DNA of 64,000 bases from Escherichia coli DSM 30083 = JCM 1649 = ATCC 11775 (GCF_003697165.2 NZ_CP033092.2:682001-746000), one strand, 5' to 3'. Numbered from the stretch's first letter, positions 35,289 to 45,462 are shown. Program-made: numbers and translations. The notes: generated by a model from the sequence alone, not told the origin.

Positions 35289-35944
35289 TTCTCACCTAAT
35301 GTGTAGCCAATACCATGCACGGTACGAATAAAATCACTGCCGAGTTTGCGTCGCAGATGATGCACATGCACTTCAACGGCATTACTGGTGACCTCTTCGT
35401 CCCAGGTATACAGTTTCTCTTCAATCAGTTTGCGCGGCAGTACCCGACCAGCGTTACGCATCAGTAATTCCAGCAGGGCAAATTCTTTTGGTTTCAGCGT
35501 TAAGGGTTCGCCAGCCAGCGTGGCGATACGTTTGCCGGGGTCGAGCATGACGTTGCCGTGGCGCAGCTCGTTGCTGGCCTGGCCGTTGGTTCGGCGCATC
35601 AGAGCTTCCAGCCTGGCGGCGACTTCTATCAACGCAAAAGGTTTACACAGATAATCGTCAGCTCCCAGACGCAGCCCTTCTACACGTTCCGCCAGCGCAT
35701 CGCGCGCGGTCAGGATCAGTACCGGCTCACGCTGACCTTTTTCTCGCCATTCGCGCAAAATATCGCGACCATCCATGCCCGGTAAGGTTAAATCCAGGAT
35801 CACCGCATCATAAGGTGCGCTATATAGCGCCTCTTTTCCCTGACGACCTTGTGTAAACCAGTCGACGCTAAAACCCATTTTACTAAGGCCCGTTTTGATG
35901 CCGTCGCCAATCAGCATGTCATCTTCTATCAGTAAAATTCGCAT
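35285..35944 (-). CDS. qseB: Response regulator QseB
   Basis: 219 residues, OmpR/PhoB type. The receiver domain has acidic EDD (7-9), phosphoacceptor D51 (VILDLTLPG) and K103-region LCKPF; a winged helix C-terminal domain follows (EVTSNAVEVHVHHLRRKLG). QseB controls flagellar genes and its own operon. It is divergent from ygiW across a region with a tandem TTAAG operator. Confidence 0.97.
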   Translation of the reverse strand: MRILLIEDDMLIGDGIKTGLSKMGFSVDWFTQGRQGKEALYSAPYDAVILDLTLPGMDGRDILREWREKGQREPVLILTARDALAERVEGLRLGADDYLCKPFALIEVAARLEALMRRTNGQASNELRHGNVMLDPGKRIATLAGEPLTLKPKEFALLELLMRNAGRVLPRKLIEEKLYTWDEEVTSNAVEVHVHHLRRKLGSDFIRTVHGIGYTLGEK

Positions 35945-36029
35945 TTTTTCATCCCTGCGATAACCGTATTTGCTGCCAGTAAACCGTGTTGTAACGCGCT
36001 CTGTACAGCATTAAATTTTATTTTTTTCC

Positions 36030-36047
36030 CTTAAGAAGTTGTTAAGG
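36030..36047. promoter_or_regulatory. QseB/PmrA-type box between qseB and ygiW
   Basis: CTTAAGAAGTTGTTAAGG is a direct repeat of TTAAG with an 11-base period, matching the known PmrA/QseB box (YTTAAK-N5-YTTAAK). It lies 50 bases upstream of the ygiW start and about 86 bases from qseB, consistent with control of both. Confidence 0.78.
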
Positions 36048-36095
36048 ACTATCTTGTTAAATGCTCGGAAACAGACATTAAAGGGAGTAATAAAC

Positions 36096-36488
36096 ATGAA
36101 AAAATTCGCAGCAGTAATCGCAGTAATGGCCCTGTGCAGTGCACCGGTTATGGCAGCAGAGCAGGGAGGTTTTTCTGGCCCATCGGCAACGCAAAGTCAG
36201 GCCGGAGGATTCCAGGGGCCGAACGGCAGCGTAACGACCGTAGAAAGCGCAAAATCCCTGCGTGACGACACCTGGGTAACCCTACGCGGCAATATCGTTG
36301 AACGCATCTCTGACGATCTCTACGTGTTCAAAGATGCCAGCGGTACTATCAATGTTGATATCGACCACAAACGCTGGAACGGCGTGACGGTGACGCCGAA
36401 AGATACGGTTGAGATTCAGGGGGAAGTCGATAAAGACTGGAATTCTGTTGAAATTGACGTCAAACAGATCCGCAAAGTAAATCCGTAA
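36096..36488 (+). CDS. ygiW: Periplasmic OB-fold protein YgiW (VisP)
   Basis: 130 residues from ATG 36096; earlier in-frame codons back to TTG 36039 are not in the family. The signal peptide (MKKFAAVIAVMALCSAPVMAA) precedes a BOF/OB-fold domain (about 45-130, TWVTLRGNIVERISDDLYVFKD). It is involved in stress and virulence phenotypes in enterics (VisP in Salmonella). It lies divergent from qseBC behind the TTAAG repeats. Confidence 0.94.
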   Translation: MKKFAAVIAVMALCSAPVMAAEQGGFSGPSATQSQAGGFQGPNGSVTTVESAKSLRDDTWVTLRGNIVERISDDLYVFKDASGTINVDIDHKRWNGVTVTPKDTVEIQGEVDKDWNSVEIDVKQIRKVNP

Positions 36489-36498
36489 TTGTTACCGC

Positions 36499-36519
36499 TC
36501 CCGGGACGCGTTCCCGGGA
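36499..36519 (+). terminator. Hairpin between ygiW and ygiV
   Basis: TCCCGGGA-CGCGT-TCCCGGGA is a perfect stem 10 bases after ygiW, followed by ATAATTTC rather than a T-run; probably an attenuator or 3'-end protector. Confidence 0.6.
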
Positions 36520-36540
36520 ATAATTTCGCAGGGAGGCAAA

Positions 36541-37023
36541 ATGACAAACCTGACACTGGATGTAAATATTATCGATTTCCCATCAATCCCTGTGGCGATG
36601 TTGCCGCACCGCTGTAGCCCTGAGTTGCTCAACTATAGCGTGGCGAAATTTATCATGTGGCGTAAAGAGACGGGGCTTTCTCCTGTTAACCAAAGCCAGA
36701 CTTTTGGCGTCGCCTGGGACGACCCTGCCACCACCGCACCGGAAGCGTTTCGCTTTGATATCTGCGGCAGCGTTAGCGAACCGATCCCCGATAATCGTTA
36801 TGGCGTGAGTAATGGCGAACTTACCGGTGGGCGTTATGCTGTTGCCCGCCATGTTGGCGAGCTGGACGATATTTCACACACGATATGGGGCATCATTCGC
36901 CACTGGCTACCTGCAAGCGGCGAAAAAATGCGCAAAGCCCCGATCCTGTTTCACTACACCAATCTTGCCGAAGGGATGACAGAGCGGCGACTGGAAACGG
37001 ATATTTATGTGCCGTTGGCGTGA
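36541..37023 (+). CDS. ygiV: GyrI-like effector-binding protein YgiV
   Basis: 160 residues, a single AraC-effector/GyrI-like domain without a DNA-binding domain. GGGAGG precedes the ATG by 5-8 bases. Proteins of this fold bind small hydrophobic molecules and some inhibit gyrase. In K-12 YgiV has been implicated in repressing mcbR, a colanic-acid/biofilm gene. It follows ygiW by 52 bases with a hairpin between them. Confidence 0.93.
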   Translation: MTNLTLDVNIIDFPSIPVAMLPHRCSPELLNYSVAKFIMWRKETGLSPVNQSQTFGVAWDDPATTAPEAFRFDICGSVSEPIPDNRYGVSNGELTGGRYAVARHVGELDDISHTIWGIIRHWLPASGEKMRKAPILFHYTNLAEGMTERRLETDIYVPLA

Positions 37024-37131
37024 TGGGGAATCTTTACCGGAGTGTGAGCCAAATCACTCGCGATAAGTTTGAGCAAACAATGCCACAGGCGTATTGTTGT
37101 CGGGCTTATAATTTCTCCGGTAAGGAATACC

Positions 37132-38739
37132 ATGTATACGCGAAATTTATTATGGCTGGTCAGCCTGGTAAGTGCGGCTCCTCTCTACGCTGCTGACGTT
37201 CCCGCCAACACACCGCTCGCCCCGCAACAAGTCTTTCGTTACAACAATCATAGCGACCCAGGCACGCTCGACCCGCAAAAGGTAGAGGAGAATACTGCCG
37301 CGCAGATTGTGCTGGATCTGTTTGAAGGTCTGGTATGGATGGACGGTGAAGGCCAGGTGCAGCCCGCTCAGGCTGAACGCTGGGAGATACTTGACGACGG
37401 CAAGCGCTATATTTTCCATCTGCGTAGCGGTTTGCAGTGGTCAGACGGTCAGCCTCTGACGGCAGAGGATTTTGTCCTCGGCTGGCAGCGCGCGGTTGAC
37501 CCGAAAACGGCAAGCCCTTTTGCTGGCTATCTGGCACAGGCGCACATTAACAATGCCGCGGCTATTGTTGCGGGTAAAGCAGATGTTACATCGCTGGGTG
37601 TCAAAGCGACGGATGATCGTACTCTTGAAGTTACGCTTGAGCAGCCAGTTCCTTGGTTCACGACGATGCTCGCCTGGCCGACGCTGTTCCCGGTTCCTCA
37701 TCATGTCATCGCTAAACATGGCGATAGCTGGAGTAAGCCAGAGAACATGGTTTACAACGGTGCCTTTGTGCTTGATAAATGGGTAGTTAACGAAAAGATT
37801 ACTGCACGCAAAAATCCAAAGTACCGCGATGCGCAACATACAGTATTGCAACAGGTTGAGTATCTGGCGCTGGATAATTCGGTCACCGGCTATAACCGCT
37901 ATCGCGCGGGAGAGGTCGATCTCACCTGGGTTCCGGCGCAGCAAATTCCCGCCATTGAAAAATCACAGCCTGGCGAGCTACGAATTATCCCGCGTCTGAA
38001 CAGCGAATATTACAACTTTAACCTTGAGAAACCGCCATTTAACGATGTGCGGGTGCGTCGGGCGCTATATCTTACGGTTGATCGACAGCTTATTGCGCAA
38101 AAGGTACTGGGGTTGAGAACGCCCGCAACCACGCTGACGCCGCCAGAGGTAAAAGGCTTTAGCGCGACGACGTTCGATGAACTGCAAAAGCCAATGAGTG
38201 AGCGCGTCGCGATGGCAAAAGTCTTGCTGAAACAGGCGGGATACGACGCCTCTCATCCGCTACGCTTTGAGCTGTTCTACAACAAGTACGATCTGCATGA
38301 AAAGACCGCGATAGCGTTGTCTTCCGAATGGAAAAAATGGCTGGGTGCACAGGTGACGCTGCGCACAATGGAGTGGAAAACCTATCTTGATGCCCGACGA
38401 GCCGGTGATTTTATGCTGTCTCGGCAGTCGTGGGATGCGACGTACAATGATGCCTCCAGCTTCCTGAACACGCTCAAAAGCGATAGTGAAGAAAACGTCG
38501 GTCACTGGAAAAATGCGCAGTATGACGCCTTACTAAACCAGGCCACGCAGATCACTGATGCGACAAAGCGTAATGCGTTGTATCAGCAGGCAGAAGTGAT
38601 CATCAACCAGCAGGCACCGCTGATTCCCATCTACTATCAGCCGTTAATCAAACTGCTTAAACCCTACGTTGGCGGTTTTCCGCTGCATAATCCCCAGGAT
38701 TATGTCTACAGCAAAGAGTTGTATATCAAGGCACATTGA
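37132..38739 (+). CDS. ygiS: Oligopeptide-type binding protein YgiS
   Basis: 535 residues from ATG 37132 with TAAGGAA upstream; the frame from 37069 adds non-family codons. The signal peptide (ending LYAAD) precedes an SBP_bac_5 fold like OppA/MppA. K-12 YgiS is reported to promote uptake of bile salt (deoxycholate), and its mRNA is a target of the MqsR toxin. Here the mqsRA pair is absent, and a TATAAT at 37107-37112 may be its own promoter. Confidence 0.94.
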   Translation: MYTRNLLWLVSLVSAAPLYAADVPANTPLAPQQVFRYNNHSDPGTLDPQKVEENTAAQIVLDLFEGLVWMDGEGQVQPAQAERWEILDDGKRYIFHLRSGLQWSDGQPLTAEDFVLGWQRAVDPKTASPFAGYLAQAHINNAAAIVAGKADVTSLGVKATDDRTLEVTLEQPVPWFTTMLAWPTLFPVPHHVIAKHGDSWSKPENMVYNGAFVLDKWVVNEKITARKNPKYRDAQHTVLQQVEYLALDNSVTGYNRYRAGEVDLTWVPAQQIPAIEKSQPGELRIIPRLNSEYYNFNLEKPPFNDVRVRRALYLTVDRQLIAQKVLGLRTPATTLTPPEVKGFSATTFDELQKPMSERVAMAKVLLKQAGYDASHPLRFELFYNKYDLHEKTAIALSSEWKKWLGAQVTLRTMEWKTYLDARRAGDFMLSRQSWDATYNDASSFLNTLKSDSEENVGHWKNAQYDALLNQATQITDATKRNALYQQAEVIINQQAPLIPIYYQPLIKLLKPYVGGFPLHNPQDYVYSKELYIKAH

Positions 38740-38748
38740 TGCCTTTAT

Positions 38749-38773
38749 CGCCGCCGGAGCACGTCCGGCGGCG
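38749..38773 (+). terminator. Hairpin after ygiS
   Basis: CGCCGCCGGA-GCACG-TCCGGCGGCG is a perfect 10-bp GC stem ten bases after the ygiS stop. There is no clean T-run after it. Confidence 0.6.
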
Positions 38774-38876
38774 CTATTCACGCTGATCTCCTGTGACTCG
38801 ACGCGGCAGATAATGTAGTATCTCCGGCAATATTGCCCCTTTGAAGGCTGGCGAATAAGTTGAGGAATCAGAATTA

Positions 38877-41135
38877 ATGAGCGATATGGCAGAGCGCCTT
38901 GCGCTACATGAATTTACGGAAAACGCCTACTTAAACTACTCCATGTACGTGATCATGGACCGTGCGTTGCCGTTTATTGGTGATGGTCTGAAACCCGTTC
39001 AGCGGCGCATTGTGTATGCGATGTCTGAACTGGGCCTGAATGCCAGCGCCAAATTTAAAAAATCGGCCCGTACCGTCGGTGACGTACTGGGTAAATACCA
39101 TCCGCACGGCGATAGTGCCTGTTATGAAGCGATGGTCCTGATGGCGCAGCCGTTCTCTTACCGTTATCCGCTGGTTGATGGTCAGGGGAACTGGGGGGCG
39201 CCGGACGATCCGAAATCGTTCGCGGCAATGCGTTACACCGAATCCCGGTTGTCGAAATATTCCGAGCTGCTATTGAGCGAGCTGGGGCAGGGGACGGCTG
39301 ACTGGGTGCCAAACTTCGACGGCACTTTGCAGGAGCCGAAAATGCTACCTGCCCGTCTGCCAAACATTTTGCTTAACGGCACCACCGGTATTGCCGTCGG
39401 CATGGCGACCGATATTCCACCGCATAACCTGCGTGAAGTGGCTCAGGCGGCAATCGCATTAATCGACCAGCCGAAAACCACGCTCGATCAGCTGCTGGAT
39501 ATCGTGCAGGGGCCGGATTATCCGACTGAAGCGGAAATTATCACTTCGCGCGCCGAGATTCGTAAAATCTACGAGAACGGACGTGGTTCAGTGCGTATGC
39601 GCGCGGTTTGGAAGAAAGAAGATGGCGCGGTGGTTATCAGCGCATTGCCGCATCAGGTTTCAGGTGCGCGCGTACTGGAGCAAATTGCTGCGCAAATGCG
39701 CAACAAAAAGCTGCCGATGGTTGACGATCTGCGCGATGAATCTGACCACGAGAACCCGACCCGTCTGGTGATTGTGCCGCGCTCCAACCGCGTGGATATG
39801 GATCAGGTGATGAACCACCTCTTCGCTACCACCGATCTGGAAAAGAGCTATCGCATTAACCTCAATATGATCGGTCTGGATGGTCGTCCGGCGGTGAAAA
39901 ACCTGCTGGAAATCCTCTCCGAATGGCTGGTGTTCCGCCGCGATACCGTGCGCCGCCGACTGAACTATCGTCTGGAGAAAGTCCTCAAGCGCCTGCATAT
40001 CCTCGAAGGTTTGCTGGTGGCGTTTCTCAATATCGACGAAGTGATTGAGATCATTCGTAATGAAGATGAACCGAAACCGGCGCTGATGTCGCGGTTTGGC
40101 CTTACGGAAACCCAGGCGGAAGCGATCCTCGAACTGAAACTGCGTCATCTTGCCAAACTGGAAGAGATGAAGATTCGCGGTGAGCAGAGTGAGCTGGAAA
40201 AAGAGCGCGACCAGTTGCAGGGCATTTTGGCTTCCGAGCGTAAAATGAATAACCTGCTGAAGAAAGAACTGCAGGCAGACGCGCAAGCCTACGGTGACGA
40301 ACGTCGTTCGCCGTTGCAGGAACGCGAAGAAGCGAAAGCGATGAGCGAGCACGACATGCTGCCGTCTGAACCTGTCACCATTGTGCTGTCGCAGATGGGC
40401 TGGGTACGCAGCGCTAAAGGCCATGATATCGACGCGCCGGGCCTGAATTATAAAGCGGGCGATAGCTTCAAAGCGGCGGTGAAAGGTAAGAGCAACCAAC
40501 CGGTAGTGTTTGTTGATTCCACCGGTCGTAGCTATGCCATCGACCCGATTACGCTGCCGTCGGCGCGTGGTCAGGGCGAGCCGCTCACCGGCAAATTAAC
40601 GTTGCCGCCTGGAGCGACCGTTGACCATATGCTGATGGAAAGCGACGATCAGAAACTGCTGATGGCTTCCGATGCGGGTTACGGTTTCGTCTGCACCTTT
40701 AACGATCTGGTGGCGCGTAACCGTGCAGGTAAGGCTTTGATCACCTTACCGGAAAATGCCCATGTTATGCCGCCGGTGGTGATTGAAGATGCTTCCGATA
40801 TGCTGCTGGCAATCACTCAGGCAGGCCGTATGTTGATGTTCCCGGTAAGCGATCTGCCGCAGCTGTCGAAGGGCAAAGGCAACAAGATTATCAACATTCC
40901 ATCGGCAGAAGCCGCGCGTGGCGAGGATGGCCTGGCGCAACTGTACGTTCTGCCGCCGCAAAGCACGCTGACCATTCATGTTGGGAAACGCAAAATTAAA
41001 CTGCGTCCGGAAGAGCTACAGAAAGTCGCTGGCGAACGTGGACGCCGCGGTACGTTGATGCGCGGTTTGCAGCGTATCGATCGTGTTGAGATCGACTCTC
41101 CTCGCCGTGCCAGCAGCGGTGATAGCGAAGAGTAA
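38877..41135 (+). CDS. parC: DNA topoisomerase IV subunit A
   Basis: 752 residues. It has the winged-helix breakage-reunion domain with catalytic Tyr120 (AMRYTESRL), a tower and coiled coil, and a C-terminal beta-pinwheel (about 500-740). It forms the ParC2-ParE2 decatenase. Direct codon reading gives S80 and E84, the quinolone-susceptible residues. It lies about 15 kb from its partner parE, as in K-12 apart from inserted islands. Confidence 0.98.
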
Positions 41136-41176
41136 TATGCCGGGGAGGGCGCTGTTTCCTCCCGCTTGCAAGGAAC

Positions 41177-41206
41177 GCCGGATGAAACGTTAAGTCGTCA
41201 TCCGGC
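41177..41206. repeat. REP element after parC
   Basis: GCCGGATGA ... TCATCCGGC forms the typical E. coli repetitive extragenic palindrome with a 12-base interior, 40 bases past the parC stop. A single unit only. REP units stabilise mRNA ends and bind gyrase or IHF in some forms. The remainder of the parC-plsC gap (to 41369) shows no gene. Confidence 0.8.
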
Positions 41207-41369
41207 AGCGTATTCAACCCCCGGAAACGATAAAAATTCCCTTGAAACCGTTGTTTATTCATGCGTTGCGATTAACAATACGCTTTTCCAGAGAGCGGCT
41301 TTTAACAATGCCCTAACCTGATTTTCAGGTGACGTACAATGCCAGTCTCTCAGACCTTCAGAGGGTGTT

Positions 41370-42107
41370 ATGCTATATATCTTTCGTCTTATTATTACCG
41401 TGATTTACAGCATCTTAGTCTGTGTATTCGGCTCCATTTACTGCCTTTTCAGCCCGCGTAACCCGAAACATGTGGCCACCTTTGGGCATATGTTTGGCCG
41501 TCTTGCGCCGCTTTTCGGCCTGAAAGTGGAGTGCCGCAAACCTGCAGACGCTGAAAGCTACGGCAATGCTATCTATATTGCTAACCACCAGAACAATTAT
41601 GACATGGTGACGGCATCGAACATTGTGCAGCCGCCGACAGTGACGGTAGGTAAAAAGAGCTTGCTGTGGATCCCCTTCTTCGGGCAGTTGTACTGGTTAA
41701 CCGGCAACTTATTGATCGACAGAAACAATCGCACTAAAGCTCACGGCACTATTGCGGAAGTAGTGAATCACTTCAAAAAACGCCGTATTTCCATCTGGAT
41801 GTTCCCGGAAGGAACCCGCAGCCGTGGTCGCGGCCTGCTGCCGTTCAAGACCGGGGCATTTCACGCGGCAATTGCGGCGGGCGTCCCGATTATACCCGTG
41901 TGCGTCTCTACAACTTCGAATAAGATTAATCTTAATCGGCTACACAACGGTCTGGTGATTGTCGAAATGCTGCCGCCAATTGACGTCAGTCAGTATGGCA
42001 AAGATCAGGTTCGCGAGTTGGCTGCCCATTGTCGTTCGATAATGGAACAAAAAATCGCCGAGCTCGATAAAGAAGTCGCAGAACGCGAAGCCGCCGGAAA
42101 AGTTTAA
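41370..42107 (+). CDS. plsC: 1-acylglycerol-3-phosphate acyltransferase
   Basis: 245 residues with an N-terminal membrane helix. The acyltransferase motif HX4D is NHQNNYD (His73, Asp78), and motif FPEGTRSRG follows near 145. It makes phosphatidic acid from lysophosphatidic acid at the inner membrane and is essential. The ftsP gene follows after 74 bases. Confidence 0.97.
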   Translation: MLYIFRLIITVIYSILVCVFGSIYCLFSPRNPKHVATFGHMFGRLAPLFGLKVECRKPADAESYGNAIYIANHQNNYDMVTASNIVQPPTVTVGKKSLLWIPFFGQLYWLTGNLLIDRNNRTKAHGTIAEVVNHFKKRRISIWMFPEGTRSRGRGLLPFKTGAFHAAIAAGVPIIPVCVSTTSNKINLNRLHNGLVIVEMLPPIDVSQYGKDQVRELAAHCRSIMEQKIAELDKEVAEREAAGKV

Positions 42108-42181
42108 GTCGGCAATCTGTATTTTTGCGGGGAACACTTTCCTGCACGGTATTACTTTAGCCAGTTTTACATGGAGCAAAT

Positions 42182-43594
42182 ATGTCACTCAGTCGGCGTC
42201 AGTTCATTCAGGCATCGGGGATTGCACTTTGTGCAGGCGCTGTTCCCCTGAAGGCCAGCGCAGCCGGGCAACAGCAACCGCTACCCGTTCCGCCGCTGCT
42301 TGAATCTCGCCGTGGGCAACCGCTGTTTATGACTGTACAACGTGCGCACTGGTCATTTACGCCAGGGACACGCGCGTCGGTTTGGGGAATCAATGGTCGT
42401 TACCTGGGGCCGACTATCCGCGTCTGGAAGGGCGACGATGTTAAGCTTATTTACAGCAACCGCCTGACAGAAAATGTCTCAATGACGGTGGCCGGGCTAC
42501 AGGTACCTGGCCCGCTGATGGGCGGTCCGGCACGGATGATGTCGCCAAATGCTGACTGGGCACCCGTACTGCCCATTCGCCAGAACGCAGCTACTCTGTG
42601 GTATCACGCCAATACTCCCAACCGCACGGCTCAGCAGGTTTATAACGGCCTTGCCGGAATGTGGCTGGTGGAAGATGAAGTCAGTAAATCGCTGCCTATC
42701 CCCAACCATTATGGTGTGGATGATTTTCCTGTCATTATTCAGGATAAACGGCTGGATAACTTTGGTACGCCAGAATATAACGAACCGGGAAGCGGCGGCT
42801 TTGTTGGCGATACGCTACTGGTTAACGGTGTACAAAGCCCGTACGTTGAAGTCTCGCGTGGCTGGGTGCGCTTGCGTCTGTTGAACGCGTCGAACTCTCG
42901 TCGCTATCAACTACAGATGAGCGATGGTCGCCCGTTACATGTGATTTCTGGCGATCAAGGATTCCTGCCCGCTCCTGTATCGGTGAAGCAACTTTCGCTG
43001 GCACCGGGCGAGCGTCGTGAGATTCTGGTGGATATGAGCAACGGTGATGAAGTGTCGATTACCTGTGGCGAAGCGGCGAGCATTGTTGATCGTATTCGTG
43101 GCTTCTTTGAGCCATCCAGCATTCTGGTTTCTACGCTGGTGCTAACGCTGCGCCCAACCGGCCTTCTGCCGCTGGTCACAGACAGTCTTCCGATGCGCTT
43201 GCTGCCAACTGAAATCATGGCCGGTTCGCCGATTCGAAGTCGTGATATCAGCCTGGGTGATGACCCGGGGATTAATGGGCAGTTGTGGGACGTCAACCGT
43301 ATTGATGTTACTGCGCAGCAAGGAACGTGGGAACGCTGGACGGTGCGCGCGGACGAGCCGCAAGCGTTCCATATTGAAGGCGTGATGTTCCAGATCCGTA
43401 ACGTGAATGGCGCGATGCCGTTCCCGGAAGACAGAGGCTGGAAAGATACCGTTTGGGTTGACGGACAAGTGGAGCTGCTTGTTTATTTCGGTCAGCCTTC
43501 CTGGGCGCACTTCCCGTTCTACTTCAACAGTCAGACGCTGGAAATGGCGGACCGTGGCTCGATTGGGCAACTGTTGGTCAATCCGGTACCGTAA
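42182..43594 (+). CDS. ftsP: Cell division protein FtsP (SufI)
   Basis: 470 residues. The twin-arginine signal SRRQFIQASG (residues 4-13) shows Tat export. The fold is that of multicopper oxidases, but the copper ligands are missing; for example the C-terminal HCH motif is absent. FtsP helps protect the divisome under stress. It ends beside the TRAP operon insertion; in K-12 the next gene is ygiQ. Confidence 0.96.
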   Translation: MSLSRRQFIQASGIALCAGAVPLKASAAGQQQPLPVPPLLESRRGQPLFMTVQRAHWSFTPGTRASVWGINGRYLGPTIRVWKGDDVKLIYSNRLTENVSMTVAGLQVPGPLMGGPARMMSPNADWAPVLPIRQNAATLWYHANTPNRTAQQVYNGLAGMWLVEDEVSKSLPIPNHYGVDDFPVIIQDKRLDNFGTPEYNEPGSGGFVGDTLLVNGVQSPYVEVSRGWVRLRLLNASNSRRYQLQMSDGRPLHVISGDQGFLPAPVSVKQLSLAPGERREILVDMSNGDEVSITCGEAASIVDRIRGFFEPSSILVSTLVLTLRPTGLLPLVTDSLPMRLLPTEIMAGSPIRSRDISLGDDPGINGQLWDVNRIDVTAQQGTWERWTVRADEPQAFHIEGVMFQIRNVNGAMPFPEDRGWKDTVWVDGQVELLVYFGQPSWAHFPFYFNSQTLEMADRGSIGQLLVNPVP

Positions 43595-43604
43595 TGGACC
43601 AATT

Positions 43605-43632
43605 CAATGCCCCACAGAGTGGTGGGGCATTG
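43605..43632. terminator. Hairpin between ftsP and the TRAP operon
   Basis: CAATGCCCCAC-AGAGTG-GTGGGGCATTG is a perfect 11-bp stem between convergent genes. Flanking runs are only weakly T- or A-rich. Confidence 0.72.
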
Positions 43633-43664
43633 AAAATTACTCAGTATGCAGTCTTCATTGTGTA

Positions 43665-44969
43665 TCAGGTCGAAAATAATCCTGGCAGCATCAGACTAAG
43701 CTGCGGGAAATAACAAATAATTGCCATTACTACAAACAATGCCAGAAACATCGGCAGTAATGGTTTTATTGCCCTGTCGATACTGACCTTACCAATGCTG
43801 CACCCCACAAACAGAATGGTGCCGACAGGTGGTGTGCAAAGGCCAATGGTTAAGTTGAAAACCATAATTATGCCGAAGTGAATCGGATCAATCCCCAGAT
43901 GCTGGGCGATCGGCAGGAAAATAGGTGTAAATATCAGGATCGCCGGCGTGATATCCATAAAGGTACCGACGATCAACAGAATGATATTGATAATAAACAG
44001 AATGACCCATTTGTTATCCGAAACGCGGGTAATCAGTTCGTTGATCAACTCAGGAACATCAGCATTCGTCATGGCCCATGACATTCCCATTGAACAGCCT
44101 ACCAGTAACAGAACAATTGAACTGGTTACTACCGAATCTAACAGAATATCATTGAGCTTCTTAAGAGTGATTTCCCGGTAAATCATCGCCAGGGCTAAAC
44201 TATAAATTACCGCTATTGCTGATGCTTCTGTGGGCGTAAATACCCCTGCGATAATACCGCCAATAATGATAAAAATAAGCATCAGGCTAGGAATTGATTC
44301 GCGGAATACCTGTAAAAACTGACGGTAATTGATGCGTTCGGCCACTGGGTAATGGTGACGTCGTGCATAAAGTGCAGCTACAAACATTAAGGCAACAGCG
44401 GTGAGGATGCCCGGCAGATATCCAGCTAAGAACAACGCAGCGACAGAAGTCCCGCCACTGGCGAGGGAATAAACAATCAACACATTGCTCGGTGGGATCA
44501 TCAGGCCAATGGGGGCAGAGGCAATATTAACCGCTGCTGAAAACGCCGGATCATATCCCTCTTTTTCTTGCAGTGGTGACATAATCCCACCTACCGCTGC
44601 GGCTGACGCAACGGCTGAACCTGAAATCGCACCAAACAGTGTATTCGCGAGGATATTACAATGAGCCAGTGAGCCAGGAAGACGCCCAACTAATGCTTGC
44701 GCCAGGTTAACCAGTCGTCTGGCTATACCACCGGTATTCATAATGTTTCCGGCTAACACGAAGAAGGGAATGGCTAATAGCGTAAAGCCATCCAGCCCTA
44801 CAGTCATTTTTTGTGAAATAACAGAAATGGCGGCATCGGGTGGCAAGGCAGTAATAATAGATAACAGCGAAGAAAGACCAATCGCAAAAGTAATTGGCAC
44901 ACCTATTGCCAGCATGACGGCAAAACTGCCAAATAAAATTAAGACGGGGTAGATATATTCAAATTCCAT
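43665..44969 (-). CDS. TRAP transporter large permease (DctM type)
   Basis: 434 residues from ATG 44969 (MEFEYIYP) with GAGGGA upstream; a reading to 45011 is not family-like. There are about 12 hydrophobic segments. Family motifs include FVLAGNIMNTGGIARRLV and PPSNVLIVYSLASGG. It is the sodium-coupled transport channel of a tripartite ATP-independent periplasmic system, last gene of the operon. The cargo is probably the sugar acid oxidised by the three upstream dehydrogenases. Confidence 0.92.
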   Translation of the reverse strand: MEFEYIYPVLILFGSFAVMLAIGVPITFAIGLSSLLSIITALPPDAAISVISQKMTVGLDGFTLLAIPFFVLAGNIMNTGGIARRLVNLAQALVGRLPGSLAHCNILANTLFGAISGSAVASAAAVGGIMSPLQEKEGYDPAFSAAVNIASAPIGLMIPPSNVLIVYSLASGGTSVAALFLAGYLPGILTAVALMFVAALYARRHHYPVAERINYRQFLQVFRESIPSLMLIFIIIGGIIAGVFTPTEASAIAVIYSLALAMIYREITLKKLNDILLDSVVTSSIVLLLVGCSMGMSWAMTNADVPELINELITRVSDNKWVILFIINIILLIVGTFMDITPAILIFTPIFLPIAQHLGIDPIHFGIIMVFNLTIGLCTPPVGTILFVGCSIGKVSIDRAIKPLLPMFLALFVVMAIICYFPQLSLMLPGLFST

Positions 44970-44979
44970 ATTTCCCTCG

Positions 44980-45462
44980 TTAATGAGAATTCCGTTTACG
45001 ATAGTTGTCAATAATATTCATTACTGAATACCAGACCAGAATAAGCCCACTGACAGGCATAACCCAATATACTTTATCCATTGGCCATTTTAATACTGGA
45101 GAGATTTGTCCAACATGTTGTGCTTTTTCAACAACAATATTCCCGCCATAGATCATGAAAATAACCGCAAAGACCGTAATAATAATTTGGATAAAACTGT
45201 CAAGCGTCAGAACAGATGCAGCCGGAAGTTTTTGAGCCAACAAATCAATGGCCAGATGTTTTTTTAAACCCGCAGTATATACACCGCCAAGCAAAATCAT
45301 CCACATAAATAAAATCTGGGTGAACTCATCAAGCACAGTGCTGGGAGCGTTAAAAATAAAACGTGCAATAACTTGCCAGGTTACGCAGAACACCATAATG
45401 GCGAGAATAATGCAGCAACATCCGGCAAGGATCTTATTAAGAATATGAGTGAGTGTTCGCAT
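44980..45462 (-). CDS. TRAP transporter small permease (DctQ type)
   Basis: 160 residues with four hydrophobic helices and the conserved RFIFNAPSTVLDEFTQILFMWM segment near 33-54. DctQ subunits bind the large permease and are needed for activity. It lies 10 bases upstream of the DctM gene and 41 bases after the binding-protein gene. It is related to YiaM of the K-12 diketogulonate transporter. Confidence 0.92.
   Translation of the reverse strand: MRTLTHILNKILAGCCCIILAIMVFCVTWQVIARFIFNAPSTVLDEFTQILFMWMILLGGVYTAGLKKHLAIDLLAQKLPAASVLTLDSFIQIIITVFAVIFMIYGGNIVVEKAQHVGQISPVLKWPMDKVYWVMPVSGLILVWYSVMNIIDNYRKRNSH

Noticed and set aside
39660..40499. 279-residue open frame antisense to parC
   Set aside because: Same kind of shadow; low-complexity His/Phe/Arg-rich translation, no start signal.
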